Positions 1-5,116 of a DNA stretch of 5,622 bases are shown here, one piece after another. Every line of letters starts with the position of its first letter. The first letter of the stretch is position 1. This stretch comes from an uncultured Clostridia bacterium (GTDB taxonomy: Bacteria; Bacillota; Clostridia; Oscillospirales; Ruminococcaceae). Under the pieces are notes generated by a model. It searched no databases. It was not told where the DNA came from and saw only the letters and a list, made by a program, of their open reading frames with translations. Position numbers and translations under genes: made by a program. The stretch spans positions 1-5,622 of the forward strand of contig CAMAJC010000139.1 of NCBI GenBank assembly GCA_945835425.1. Reading direction: 5' to 3'.

Positions 1-77
1 GAGTGGAGAGTGAAGAGTGGAGAGTGAAGAGTGGAGAGTGAAGAGTGGAGAGTGAAGAGTGGAGAGTGGAGAGTGAA
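1..77. repeat. Tandem heptamer array (GAGTGRA x 11)
   Basis: Eleven uninterrupted 7-base units of GAGTGGA or GAGTGAA. The first eight alternate strictly, giving a 14-base higher-order period; the last three are GGA, GGA, GAA. The array starts at the window edge and may continue beyond it. It is non-coding. The same unit in the opposite orientation occurs at 302-334, and an AT-richer relative at 5153-5187. The 14-base periodicity suggests recent growth by unequal exchange or slippage, which is an inference. Confidence 0.95.
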
Positions 78-85
78 GTGATGGA

Positions 86-112
86 GCGGCGCGGGTCGCG
101 CCGCAATTGAAT
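86..112 (+). repeat. GC hairpin plus ATTGAAT box (repeat module copy 1)
   Basis: A perfect 8-base-pair stem (86-93 with 97-104) closes a 3-base GGT loop. It is followed at once by AATTGAATAA, with the ATTGAAT box at 106-112. It lies 8 bases after the heptamer array. Array, hairpin and box occur in the same order at 272-334 and 5117-5187 (both read on the minus strand), but with different stem sequences. There is no T-run, so it is not a convincing terminator in either direction. Confidence 0.75.
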
Positions 113-271
113 AACACCGTTCTCCTAAGGAAAAGAGACGAACACGGAAAGCTCTGTTCTCGCATACAGCTAAATAATATAATGTTTGGCTTAGGTGAGA
201 ACCTATCTGTTTTCAATCCGAGCGGTGCTGAATGTAAGATAATCGTATTTTGCCGTGCGTGCATCCATGCA
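113..271. other. Non-coding core between inverted repeat modules
   Basis: About 160 bases, more AT-rich than the genes, in which I recognise no gene or known RNA family. Positions 119-129 (GTTCTC-CTAAG) can pair with 190-202 (CTTAG-GT-GAGAAC), giving 11 pairs with a 2-base bulge. A perfect TATAAT lies at 178-183 on the plus strand, but I see no matching -35 element. The segment is bounded by inverted copies of the heptamer/hairpin module, so it may be the interior of a small non-autonomous element. That is an inference. Confidence 0.4.
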
Positions 272-298
272 ATTAAATCGTGCCGCGATCTGCGGCAC
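272..298 (-). repeat. GC hairpin plus ATTTAAT box (repeat module copy 2)
   Basis: Read on the minus strand, a perfect 7-base-pair stem (298-292 with 286-280, loop AGATC) can be extended by a T-G pair and is followed by GATTTAAT (box at 278-272). It lies 3 bases after the inverted heptamer array and faces copy 1. It may also act as a weak terminator for the HD-domain gene, whose stop codon is about 40 bases upstream in the direction of transcription. The following tract (GATTTAATT) is poor in T, so that role is uncertain. Confidence 0.6.
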
Positions 299-301
299 AC
301 A

Positions 302-334
302 TTCACTCCACTCTTCACTCTTCACACTCCACTC
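302..334 (-). repeat. Heptamer array, inverted orientation
   Basis: Plus-strand units TTCACTC, TCCACTC, TTCACTC, TTCACAC and TCCACTC, with one 2-base overlap or deletion. They are the reverse complement of the GAGTGRA unit at 1-77. The array sits between the HD-gene stop codon (339-341) and the hairpin at 280-298. It is more degenerate than the left array. Confidence 0.85.
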
Positions 335-338
335 TTAT

Positions 339-911
339 TCAAATTCCCCTTGCTTCGTCCAGATAGCTGGCCTGCAGGTCGGCCAGATGGAGCAGAATGG
401 CCAGCGGATACCGCTCAAAGGCCACCGAAACGCTGTTGTCTCCGGGTCGTGCGTCAAAGCCGCCCATATGGAACCGGATGGCGATGGCCTCCTCCAGCGA
501 CAGCCGCATAAACCGCTCGATGATAAAAACGCTCTTTTCACCATGGCCGTAGGGCAGCTGCTCGTCGACCGTGTAGTAAGGCTTCTGCACCCAGACGCCG
601 TTTTCCTTGACGTTGCGGGTGTCCTCTTTATAGAAATTCACCTTGCACAGGTCGTGGAGCAGGCCGCAGACCGCAAGGGTTTCCTCGGAATAGGGACACC
701 CTTCCGGATATTCGGCCATGGCCAGCTGCCGCAGCCGGTTATAGACATGGGCGCTGTGCTCCATCAGCCCGCCTGCGCAGGCCAGATGGTAGCGGGTGGA
801 CGCAGGCGCCGTGAAAAAGTCGGCTTTTCCCATCCAGTCCAGCAGCTTGTCCGCACCCCGTCTGGTGATATGCTCCTGATACAGCGCGATAAATTCGTCT
901 TTGGTGATCAT
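339..911 (-). CDS. HD-domain metal-dependent hydrolase
   Basis: A 190-residue cytosolic protein with the full set of HD-superfamily metal ligands in the expected order: His52 (GGLMEHS), His86-Asp87 (LLHDLCK), His123 (GHGEKS), His148 (RFHMGG) and Asp178 (HLADL). The HD fold usually hydrolyses phosphate esters or phosphodiesters of nucleotides or nucleic acids. The GG-L-x-EHS and LLHD segments recall the HD domain of YhaM-type exonucleases, but the OB-fold nucleic-acid-binding domain of YhaM is absent, so the substrate is unknown. No signal peptide or membrane segment is visible. The start is supported by AGGAG (920-924) 8 bases upstream. It begins 19 bases after the M42 peptidase gene, on the same strand and without an intervening promoter, so the two are probably co-transcribed. 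The fold assignment is firm; the biological role is not. Confidence 0.88.
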   Translation of the reverse strand: MITKDEFIALYQEHITRRGADKLLDWMGKADFFTAPASTRYHLACAGGLMEHSAHVYNRLRQLAMAEYPEGCPYSEETLAVCGLLHDLCKVNFYKEDTRNVKENGVWVQKPYYTVDEQLPYGHGEKSVFIIERFMRLSLEEAIAIRFHMGGFDARPGDNSVSVAFERYPLAILLHLADLQASYLDEARGI

Positions 912-930
912 GTTCCACGCTCCTACGGCA

Positions 931-1965
931 TTATTCTCCTAAAACGTACGCTTTTAAAAGCCCATACATCTGCACCAGCGAATCGATGTGGGTGCGCTCA
1001 TAGCCATGGGAAGCAAGGCAGCCATGCCCGATGGCGGCGTGCCGGACGTCATATCCGGCCTGCAGAGCCGGGTCGCAGTCGGTGCCGTAGCCGGGAGTGA
1101 AAACGTCGATCTCATAGTCGATGCCCGCTTTTTCTGCCGCGTCGACCAGTTCATTGGTCAGCTCAATGTTATACGGGAAACGGGAGTCCTTCGCGAAAAT
1201 CGTCGCCTTATGCTCATCGGAGGTCTGTTCCGGGCCGACCGGCGCGATATCCAGTGCAATGAGGTCCTCGGTCTGGGGCGGAATCCAGCTGCCGCCGTGG
1301 AGAATCTCCTCAAAGAAGGTGAAATAGGCGGTGACGTTGCGGGCAGGGGTGATGTGGTTGTCGCTCATGTATTTCATCAGGGTCAGCAGCACCGCCGAAC
1401 AGGCCTTGTCGTCGATAAAGCGGGATTTGATAAAGTCCCCTGCCAGGGTCAGGTGAGAATCCAGCGCGATCAGGTCGCCGACCCGGATGCCCAGGGCGCG
1501 GACATCCGCAGCCGAATGAACATCCTCGTCCAGAACGATGCAGATATTCTTGTCGTAATCGGCAGCGGCGTTATAAACATCTGCCGGGGTGACATGGACG
1601 CAGGACTGGATTCTCTGGACGGTGCCCGTATAAACGCCGCCGCGGGAATGGACGCGGACGTTTTCATGCTCCGCAGCGCAGGCACGCAGACCGCCGACCG
1701 GCACGACCTTCAGGGTACCGTTCGGGAAAATGTGCCGCACCATCAGACCGATATCGTCCAGATGGGAGAGGATGCAAAGGGAGTTCCCTTCTCCGCCCAG
1801 GTCGCAGTAGACGCCGCCCTTGCGGAGGGTCACCGGCTCATAGCCCAGCTTTTTCATTTCATTCGCCGTATAGTCCTGAATTTCCCGGTACTGGCCGGAA
1901 GTCGAGTCGATAGCCAAAAGGTTTGTCAGCTGCTGCATCATATAATCGCGGTCAAAAGTATTCAT
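931..1965 (-). CDS. M42-family metallo-aminopeptidase
   Basis: A 344-residue protein of the usual length for M42 peptidases, the dodecameric cytosolic aminopeptidases that trim peptides (FrvX/YsdC/PepA-type). The co-catalytic metal ligands and base are visible: His68 and Asp70 (SHLDDIGLMV), the bridging Asp185 in the IDDK segment, the pair Glu219-Glu220 (catalytic base and ligand), Asp239 (ALDI) and His320 (SHGYER). Residues about 75-175 fit the inserted dimerisation domain. After the Glu pair the common VGLRGA segment is replaced by ILHGGSW, so this is a divergent branch and its peptide preference cannot be read off. The start is supported by AGGAAG (1974-1979) 8 bases upstream and by a promoter at 2022-2050. 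The HD-domain gene follows after 19 bases. Related proteins have sometimes been labelled endoglucanase; peptidase is the better call. Confidence 0.9.
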   Translation of the reverse strand: MNTFDRDYMMQQLTNLLAIDSTSGQYREIQDYTANEMKKLGYEPVTLRKGGVYCDLGGEGNSLCILSHLDDIGLMVRHIFPNGTLKVVPVGGLRACAAEHENVRVHSRGGVYTGTVQRIQSCVHVTPADVYNAAADYDKNICIVLDEDVHSAADVRALGIRVGDLIALDSHLTLAGDFIKSRFIDDKACSAVLLTLMKYMSDNHITPARNVTAYFTFFEEILHGGSWIPPQTEDLIALDIAPVGPEQTSDEHKATIFAKDSRFPYNIELTNELVDAAEKAGIDYEIDVFTPGYGTDCDPALQAGYDVRHAAIGHGCLASHGYERTHIDSLVQMYGLLKAYVLGE

Positions 1966-1996
1966 ACATATAGCTTCCTTTATTGAAATATAGATG

Positions 1997-2011
1997 GCGG
2001 AAATTATCCGC
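1997..2011. promoter_or_regulatory. Palindrome, possible operator for the M42 gene
   Basis: A 15-base near-perfect inverted repeat, GCGGA-AATTA-TCCGC on the plus strand, lies just downstream of the predicted -10 box (2022-2027) and upstream of the ribosome site. This is where a repressor would block initiation or elongation. As RNA it would be only a 5-pair hairpin. The regulator is unknown; the operator role is inferred from position and symmetry. Confidence 0.4.
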
Positions 2012-2021
2012 TGTTATATTC

Positions 2022-2050
2022 AGTATACCGCAATAGACGTAAAAACGCAA
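2022..2050 (-). promoter_or_regulatory. Sigma-A-type promoter for the M42-HD operon
   Basis: On the minus strand TTGCGT (2050-2045, -35) and TATACT (2027-2022, -10) are separated by exactly 17 bases. It lies downstream of the araD terminator (2071-2103) and about 57 bases upstream of the M42 start. This predicts a transcript start near 2015 and a leader of about 50 bases. Confidence 0.7.
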
Positions 2051-2070
2051 GGGCTGGCCGCCACTTATGC

Positions 2071-2103
2071 AAAACGGGAGAACCCGATTTTCGGATTCTC
2101 CCG
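2071..2103 (-). terminator. Intrinsic terminator of araD
   Basis: On the minus strand a 12-pair stem (2103-2092 with 2086-2075, one U-G wobble) closes a 5-base AAAAT loop and is followed by TTTT. It begins 8 bases after the araD stop codon. It separates araD from the M42 promoter. Confidence 0.9.
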
Positions 2104-2111
2104 CTTCTTGC

Positions 2112-2804
2112 TTATTTTTTCTGCCCGTAGTAGGCGTTGGCGCCGTGTTTGCGGAGGTAATGCTTGTCCAGCAGGGTCTGCTGCATCGGTGTAGTGTTGC
2201 CCAGCATCTCGGTGTGCAGCGCCATCATGGCGACCTCTTCCAGCACGACGGCGTTATGCACCGCGTTTTCCGGCGAAGTCCCCCAGGTAAAGGGACCGTG
2301 GCTCTTGACCAGCACCGCCGGCATATCGTCGGGGTTCCTGCCTGCAAAGGTCTCGACGATGACCTTGCCGGTGTTCAGCTCATATTCGCCTTTGATCTCC
2401 TCGTCGGTCATAGCGCGGGTGCAGGGGATTTCCCCGTAGAAATAGTCGCCTTGGGTCGTGCCGTAGGCCGGAATGCCGCGGCCAGCCTGTGCAAAAATCG
2501 TTGCCCAGCGGGAATGGGTATGGACAACGCCCTGGATGTTCGGGAAATTGCGGTACAGCTCCAGATGGGTCGGCGTATCGGAAGAAGGGTTCAGATCGCC
2601 CTCGACGACCTTGCCGGTCTGCAGGTCGACGACGACCATGTCCTCCGGTTTCATTCCGTCGTACTCGACACCGGACGGCTTGATGACGACCAGACCACGC
2701 TCCCGGTCAATGCCGCTGACGTTTCCCCAGGTAAAGGTGATGAGGCCGTACTTCGGCAGTTCCAGGTTTGCCTTACAGACCTCCTGTTTGAGTTTTTCCA
2801 GCAT
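2112..2804 (-). CDS. araD: L-ribulose-5-phosphate 4-epimerase
   Basis: Converts L-ribulose 5-phosphate to D-xylulose 5-phosphate by retro-aldol/aldol chemistry at a zinc centre, the last dedicated step of L-arabinose breakdown. The 230 residues match the length of E. coli AraD (231), and large parts are recognisably the same: TWGNVS (25-30), IKPSGV (41-46), SSDTPTH (74-80), HTHSR (95-99), [11 protein letters not shown] (120-130), VLEEVA (187-192) and a C-terminus with [12 protein letters not shown]. By alignment with the E. coli enzyme, zinc is bound by His95, His97 and His169, and the catalytic residues are Asp120 and Tyr226. Paralogues acting on L-ascorbate or L-xylulose pathways (UlaF, SgbE) share these motifs; no ula or sgb genes are visible, so AraD is preferred. 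AGGAGG at 2813-2818, 8 bases upstream, fixes the start. It has its own promoter (2895-2923) and terminator (2071-2103). araA and araB are not in the window. Confidence 0.96.
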   Translation of the reverse strand: MLEKLKQEVCKANLELPKYGLITFTWGNVSGIDRERGLVVIKPSGVEYDGMKPEDMVVVDLQTGKVVEGDLNPSSDTPTHLELYRNFPNIQGVVHTHSRWATIFAQAGRGIPAYGTTQGDYFYGEIPCTRAMTDEEIKGEYELNTGKVIVETFAGRNPDDMPAVLVKSHGPFTWGTSPENAVHNAVVLEEVAMMALHTEMLGNTTPMQQTLLDKHYLRKHGANAYYGQKK

Positions 2805-2894
2805 AATGCTCTCCTCCTGCGGTATAATAAGATGATATAGTATTTATGTTCACGAGCACGGACTGTTCGGAAGACACTCCGCGCCCATAATTTT

Positions 2895-2923
2895 ATGATA
2901 ACAGAAAATCTTCCGTCTGTAAA
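2895..2923 (-). promoter_or_regulatory. Sigma-A-type promoter for araD
   Basis: On the minus strand TTTACA (2923-2918) and TATCAT (2900-2895) are separated by exactly 17 bases, each matching consensus at five of six positions. Transcription would start near 2888, giving an untranslated leader of about 83 bases before the araD start. I do not see a convincing AraR operator or catabolite-response element. A weak 4-5-pair hairpin (about 2869-2882) is the only structure noted in the leader. Confidence 0.72.
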
Positions 2924-2947
2924 GAGGGTAAACTATATTTTTATAGA

Positions 2948-2967
2948 GGACGCAGCTTCCCGCGTCC
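2948..2967 (-). terminator. Possible terminator of the HAD phosphatase gene
   Basis: A 6-pair stem GGACGC/GCGTCC (2948-2953 with 2962-2967) with an 8-base loop, ending 9 bases after the HAD stop codon. On the minus strand it is followed by CTCTATAAAAATA, so the T-run is poor. It may be a weak or factor-assisted terminator, and some read-through into araD is possible. Confidence 0.4.
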
Positions 2968-2976
2968 CCTGTTTTC

Positions 2977-3774
2977 TCATTCGCGTCCCAGGGCGTATTT
3001 CCAGATTGCCTTGGTGACGCCGTCGTTTTCATTGGTGTCGGCGACAAAGCGCGCGTGGGATTTGATCACGTCGGAAGCATTGCCCATGGCAAAGCTCCAC
3101 CCGCTCTCATCAAACTGCTCGATATCGTTGTACTCGTCCCCGAAGGACATGCACTCGTCCCGCTGGATGCCCCAAAGATTCCGGAAAAAGCGGATGCCGC
3201 TGCCCTTGTCGACGCCTTTTTTCATAATGTCGATAAAATGGCGCCCGGACGTCAGGAAAGTCAACTCGTCCCCGAGGACTGCTTCCAGCTTTGTCTTCAG
3301 TTCAAAGGCGTTGATATTGCCCGCCAGCACCATTTTTGTCAGCGGTTCGTTCACTTCCCGCAGATCCGGGACGATAAAGGTGCAGAACCGGTCTTTTTTC
3401 GCACCCGGCCACTGTTCGTCGAAGTCCTTGAAGGTGCCGCGCTCCGAGCAGAGGGAGACATGGCAATCAGGAATCCCGGCGGTGAAATCCAGCAGCTTCA
3501 GCACCGCTTCATGGGGAACAATCTCCCGGTGAACCACCTTGCCCTGATGGACCAGGCAGCCGCCGTTGTCGCAGATATAGTCGATCCGGTCGGCATACTC
3601 GCCGAAATTCCCGCGCACCGACGGATAGGTGCGTCCGCTGGCCGCGAGGAAATGGATGCCGCGCTTGTCCAGCTCGTCCAGCACCTCACCGAAATCCAGC
3701 GGCAGCCGTCTTGTCGCCCAATCCGTTCCCGCCAGCAGCGTCCCGTCCATATCCGAGGTAATCATCTTGATCAT
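2977..3774 (-). CDS. Cof-type HAD-superfamily phosphatase
   Basis: A 265-residue protein of the Cof/YidA class (HAD IIB), which dephosphorylates small phosphorylated metabolites, commonly sugar phosphates or flavin/pyridoxal phosphates. All four HAD motifs are visible: motif I DMDGTLL with nucleophile Asp8 and acid/base Asp10; motif II Ser46 in AASGRTY; motif III Lys190 in GVDKGSG; motif IV Gly212-Asp213 through Asp217 (FGDEYND). The cap (about residues 80-185) is of the C2 type, and the MGNAS (230-234) and NDGV (250-253) segments typical of Cof proteins follow. The reading frame is open 18 codons further upstream, but GGAAGGAG at 3783-3790 lies 8 bases before the ATG at 3774, and motif I then begins at residue 8 as usual, so this start is chosen. 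It has its own promoter (3800-3828). Its place between sugar-catabolic genes hints at a sugar phosphate as substrate, which is inference only. Confidence 0.93.
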   Translation of the reverse strand: MIKMITSDMDGTLLAGTDWATRRLPLDFGEVLDELDKRGIHFLAASGRTYPSVRGNFGEYADRIDYICDNGGCLVHQGKVVHREIVPHEAVLKLLDFTAGIPDCHVSLCSERGTFKDFDEQWPGAKKDRFCTFIVPDLREVNEPLTKMVLAGNINAFELKTKLEAVLGDELTFLTSGRHFIDIMKKGVDKGSGIRFFRNLWGIQRDECMSFGDEYNDIEQFDESGWSFAMGNASDVIKSHARFVADTNENDGVTKAIWKYALGRE

Positions 3775-3782
3775 CCTGTCCA

Positions 3783-3790
3783 CTCCTTCC
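3783..3790 (-). promoter_or_regulatory. Ribosome-binding site that fixes the HAD gene start
   Basis: Minus-strand GGAAGGAG ends 8 bases before the ATG at 3774-3772. The upstream in-frame ATG at 3828 would overlap the predicted -35 box and is therefore unlikely to be used. The in-frame GTG at 3783 overlaps this site. Confidence 0.85.
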
Positions 3791-3799
3791 CTTTTCTTT

Positions 3800-3828
3800 A
3801 TTTTACTATTTAAACAGGTAAAAGGCAA
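3800..3828 (-). promoter_or_regulatory. Sigma-A-type promoter for the HAD phosphatase gene
   Basis: On the minus strand TTGCCT (3828-3823) and TAAAAT (3805-3800) are separated by 17 bases. The -10 box matches consensus at five of six positions and the -35 box at four. It lies between the hydrolase terminator (3846-3883) and the HAD start. The transcript would start near 3793, leaving a leader of only about 20 bases that contains the ribosome site. Confidence 0.65.
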
Positions 3829-3845
3829 GGGCGTTACAGATTTTG

Positions 3846-3883
3846 AAAAACCGCAGGGCGGCGCTGCGTCTCCTGCGGTTTCG
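3846..3883 (-). terminator. Intrinsic terminator of the alpha/beta hydrolase gene
   Basis: A perfect 10-pair stem AAACCGCAGG/CCTGCGGTTT (3848-3857 with 3872-3881) has a 14-base GC-rich loop that can fold further (GCG/CGC pairs). On the minus strand it runs into TTTTTC. It begins 12 bases after the hydrolase stop codon. Confidence 0.85.
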
Positions 3884-3894
3884 TTTAATTATTA

Positions 3895-4797
3895 TCAGCC
3901 GAGGAATCCTAAATCTTCCAGCCATTCTGCCGCCAGTTCCGCCCAGCGCGCCGTATGGGGGACATTTTCGACCTCATATTCGCCGTTATAAAGACCCTGG
4001 CCGTGCTGGCCGCCCTGGAAGATATGGACGACGAAGGGCACACCGTAGTTTGCAAGGGCTGTCCCCATCTGCAGGACCGAGCGCGGATCGTCCGCGGAGG
4101 TCTCCATCAGGAAAAAGGGCGGGCAATCGGACTTGACGCCGAGAACGATCGATTTTGCGGCCTTTGACTGCTGTACAGCGGTCTGATAGCCGAGCGAACC
4201 GACCATGAGGGCGCTCTCAAAGCCGTCAAAGGAGCCGTACAGCTGCAGCGCAGCATCCGGCCGGGAAGAAACCCGCTCAACCGGATCCTCCGCGTCAGGA
4301 TTGCCTGCGTCAAAGCGGGTCGCGACCTGACCGGTCAGCATACCGCCTGCCGAAAAGCCGCCGAACGCGATCTTGTCGGGAAGGATGTTGTATTTGTCGG
4401 CATTGGCCCGCAGGTAACGCACTGCCCTGCAGCCGTCCGCGCAGGAATCATCCTCGGTGTACGGATTGACCCGGTAGTCAATGATGGCTACATGGAAGCC
4501 TTTTGCGTAGAAATAATCCGCGACCGGCATCGCCTCGTTATAGCTCTTGAACATATGTGCGCCGCCAGCCGCGATGATAAAGCTACCGGTCGGTTTCCCT
4601 TCATGGGCCGGATAGACCGCAAGCCGCGGCATCTTCTGCTCATAAGCCGGGTCAAATCCCGGGCATTTCCCGTCCCAGAGGTCGACGATCTCCACATTCC
4701 CTCTGGCCGCCAGCTCATCAAACATCTTCTCCCATGTCGCAAACCGCTCTTTTTTCAGCGTCTCAAAATATTCCATCATTTCTTTTTGTTCAGCCAT
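3895..4797 (-). CDS. Alpha/beta hydrolase, probable carbohydrate esterase-like
   Basis: A 300-residue cytosolic serine hydrolase. The nucleophile Ser149 sits in GFSAGG (147-152), the acid is Asp236 or Asp237 (TSADDP), and the base is His265 (GGQHGQGL). An AAGGAH segment (76-81) stands where the oxyanion-hole HGGG is usual, followed by the ADYFYAKGFHVAIIDYRV strand/helix typical of BD-FAE/acetyl-esterase-like hydrolases. There is no signal peptide, so the substrate would be an imported acylated oligosaccharide or another small ester; which one is not visible. The frame stays open for another 107 codons upstream, but that part translates the tandem repeat at 4840-4953 and is low-complexity. AAAGGA at 4807-4812, 9 bases before the ATG at 4797, supports the start chosen here. 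I see no confident promoter. A perfect hairpin (4815-4836) ends 2 bases before the AAAGGA. An intrinsic terminator follows at 3846-3883. Confidence 0.88.
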   Translation of the reverse strand: MAEQKEMMEYFETLKKERFATWEKMFDELAARGNVEIVDLWDGKCPGFDPAYEQKMPRLAVYPAHEGKPTGSFIIAAGGAHMFKSYNEAMPVADYFYAKGFHVAIIDYRVNPYTEDDSCADGCRAVRYLRANADKYNILPDKIAFGGFSAGGMLTGQVATRFDAGNPDAEDPVERVSSRPDAALQLYGSFDGFESALMVGSLGYQTAVQQSKAAKSIVLGVKSDCPPFFLMETSADDPRSVLQMGTALANYGVPFVVHIFQGGQHGQGLYNGEYEVENVPHTARWAELAAEWLEDLGFLG

Positions 4798-4806
4798 ACT
4801 ATTCCA

Positions 4807-4812
4807 TCCTTT
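4807..4812 (-). promoter_or_regulatory. Ribosome-binding site that fixes the hydrolase start
   Basis: Minus-strand AAAGGA lies 9 bases before the ATG at 4797-4795 and 2 bases after the hairpin at 4815-4836. It argues against use of upstream in-frame starts as far as 5118. Confidence 0.75.
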
Positions 4813-4814
4813 CT

Positions 4815-4836
4815 CCAGCTTTTTGAAAAAAGCTGG
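4815..4836 (-). repeat. Perfect hairpin next to the hydrolase ribosome site
   Basis: A 22-base inverted repeat: arm CCAGCTTTTT, 2-base centre TC, arm AAAAAGCTGG (minus strand). It is the gene-proximal hairpin of a tandem repeat whose other hairpin is at 4887-4904. Its 3' arm ends just before AAAGGA, so it could affect translation or bind a protein. It could also be only an intrinsic part of the repeat. Confidence 0.8.
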
Positions 4837-4839
4837 GCA

Positions 4840-4953
4840 AAAACTTTCCTGTTCGCGATGTTCGCCCGCGTACCGACGGCCTCGCTCCGCTTTTGAAAAA
4901 GCGGAACCAAAACTTTCTTGTTCGCGATGTTCGCCCGCGTACCGACGGGCTCG
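4840..4953 (-). repeat. Tandem direct repeat (period 69-70 bases) with hairpins
   Basis: Two 45-base copies, 4840-4884 and 4909-4953, are identical at 43 of 45 positions. Differences are at 4849/4918 and 4880/4949. Both contain CGCGATGTTCGCCCGCGTAC. Each copy is followed on the minus strand by a perfect hairpin with a TC centre: 4887-4904 (CCGCTTTT/AAAAGCGG) after the distal copy and 4815-4836 (CCAGCTTTTT/AAAAAGCTGG) after the proximal copy. The segment is open in one minus-strand frame, in phase with the hydrolase, and would encode a repeated RRYAGEHREQESF peptide. I regard this as an accident of the repeat. It looks like a dispersed intergenic repeat family, but copies elsewhere cannot be seen here. 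Confidence 0.85.
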
Positions 4954-5116
4954 TTTGTGCTTAACCAGCCTGGACGAACGCGCCGGGCAGATTGTGCGTG
5001 ATTTTACTGAAACGCAACTTTGTAGGAGCGTGGGCTCTGATCCGCCCGTAACAGAGCAGGCAATTCGAATAGTGAAATTTATGTAATCATGCCAGCTGCC
5101 GAGAGAAGCAGCCATC
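4954..5116. other. Intergenic stretch with hairpins, no gene seen
   Basis: About 160 bases between the tandem repeat and the third heptamer/hairpin module. It contains a 6-pair stem GCTCTG/CAGAGC (5034-5039 with 5052-5057, 12-base loop) and a 5-pair stem GCTGC/GCAGC (5095-5099 with 5108-5112). I found no convincing promoter for the downstream hydrolase and no tRNA or recognisable riboswitch. It may belong to the same composite repeat as its neighbours. Confidence 0.4.

Noticed and set aside
1..77. Possible CRISPR array
   Set aside because: The units are 7 bases long, contiguous and without spacers. This is a simple tandem repeat.
203..268. Minus-strand 21-residue open frame starting MDARTAK
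   Set aside because: There is no ribosome-binding site upstream, and the length is within chance expectation for this AT-richer stretch.
107..511. Plus-strand open frame starting at TTG in the left repeat region
   Set aside because: It runs out of the hairpin module, across the inverted heptamers and into the antisense of the HD gene. It has no ribosome site or family resemblance.
988..1986. A 332-codon open frame on the plus strand, with similar long ones at 255-1100, 2067-2840 and 3055-3813
   Set aside because: Each lies antisense to a gene with complete family motifs. Such frames are expected from GC-rich codon use, and their translations show no recognisable domain.
1997..2017. Resemblance of the palindrome to the lac operator (GCGGATAA...)
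   Set aside because: The shared GCGGATAA half is short and the rest does not match; no LacI-type gene or lac genes are present.
2805..2894. Possible riboswitch in the araD leader
   Set aside because: Only a weak 4-5-pair hairpin is visible, and no known aptamer pattern was recognised.
4823..5086. Plus-strand frame of 87 codons with a duplicated LSCSRCSPAYRR segment
   Set aside because: The duplication only reflects the DNA repeat. There is no ribosome site or recognisable domain.
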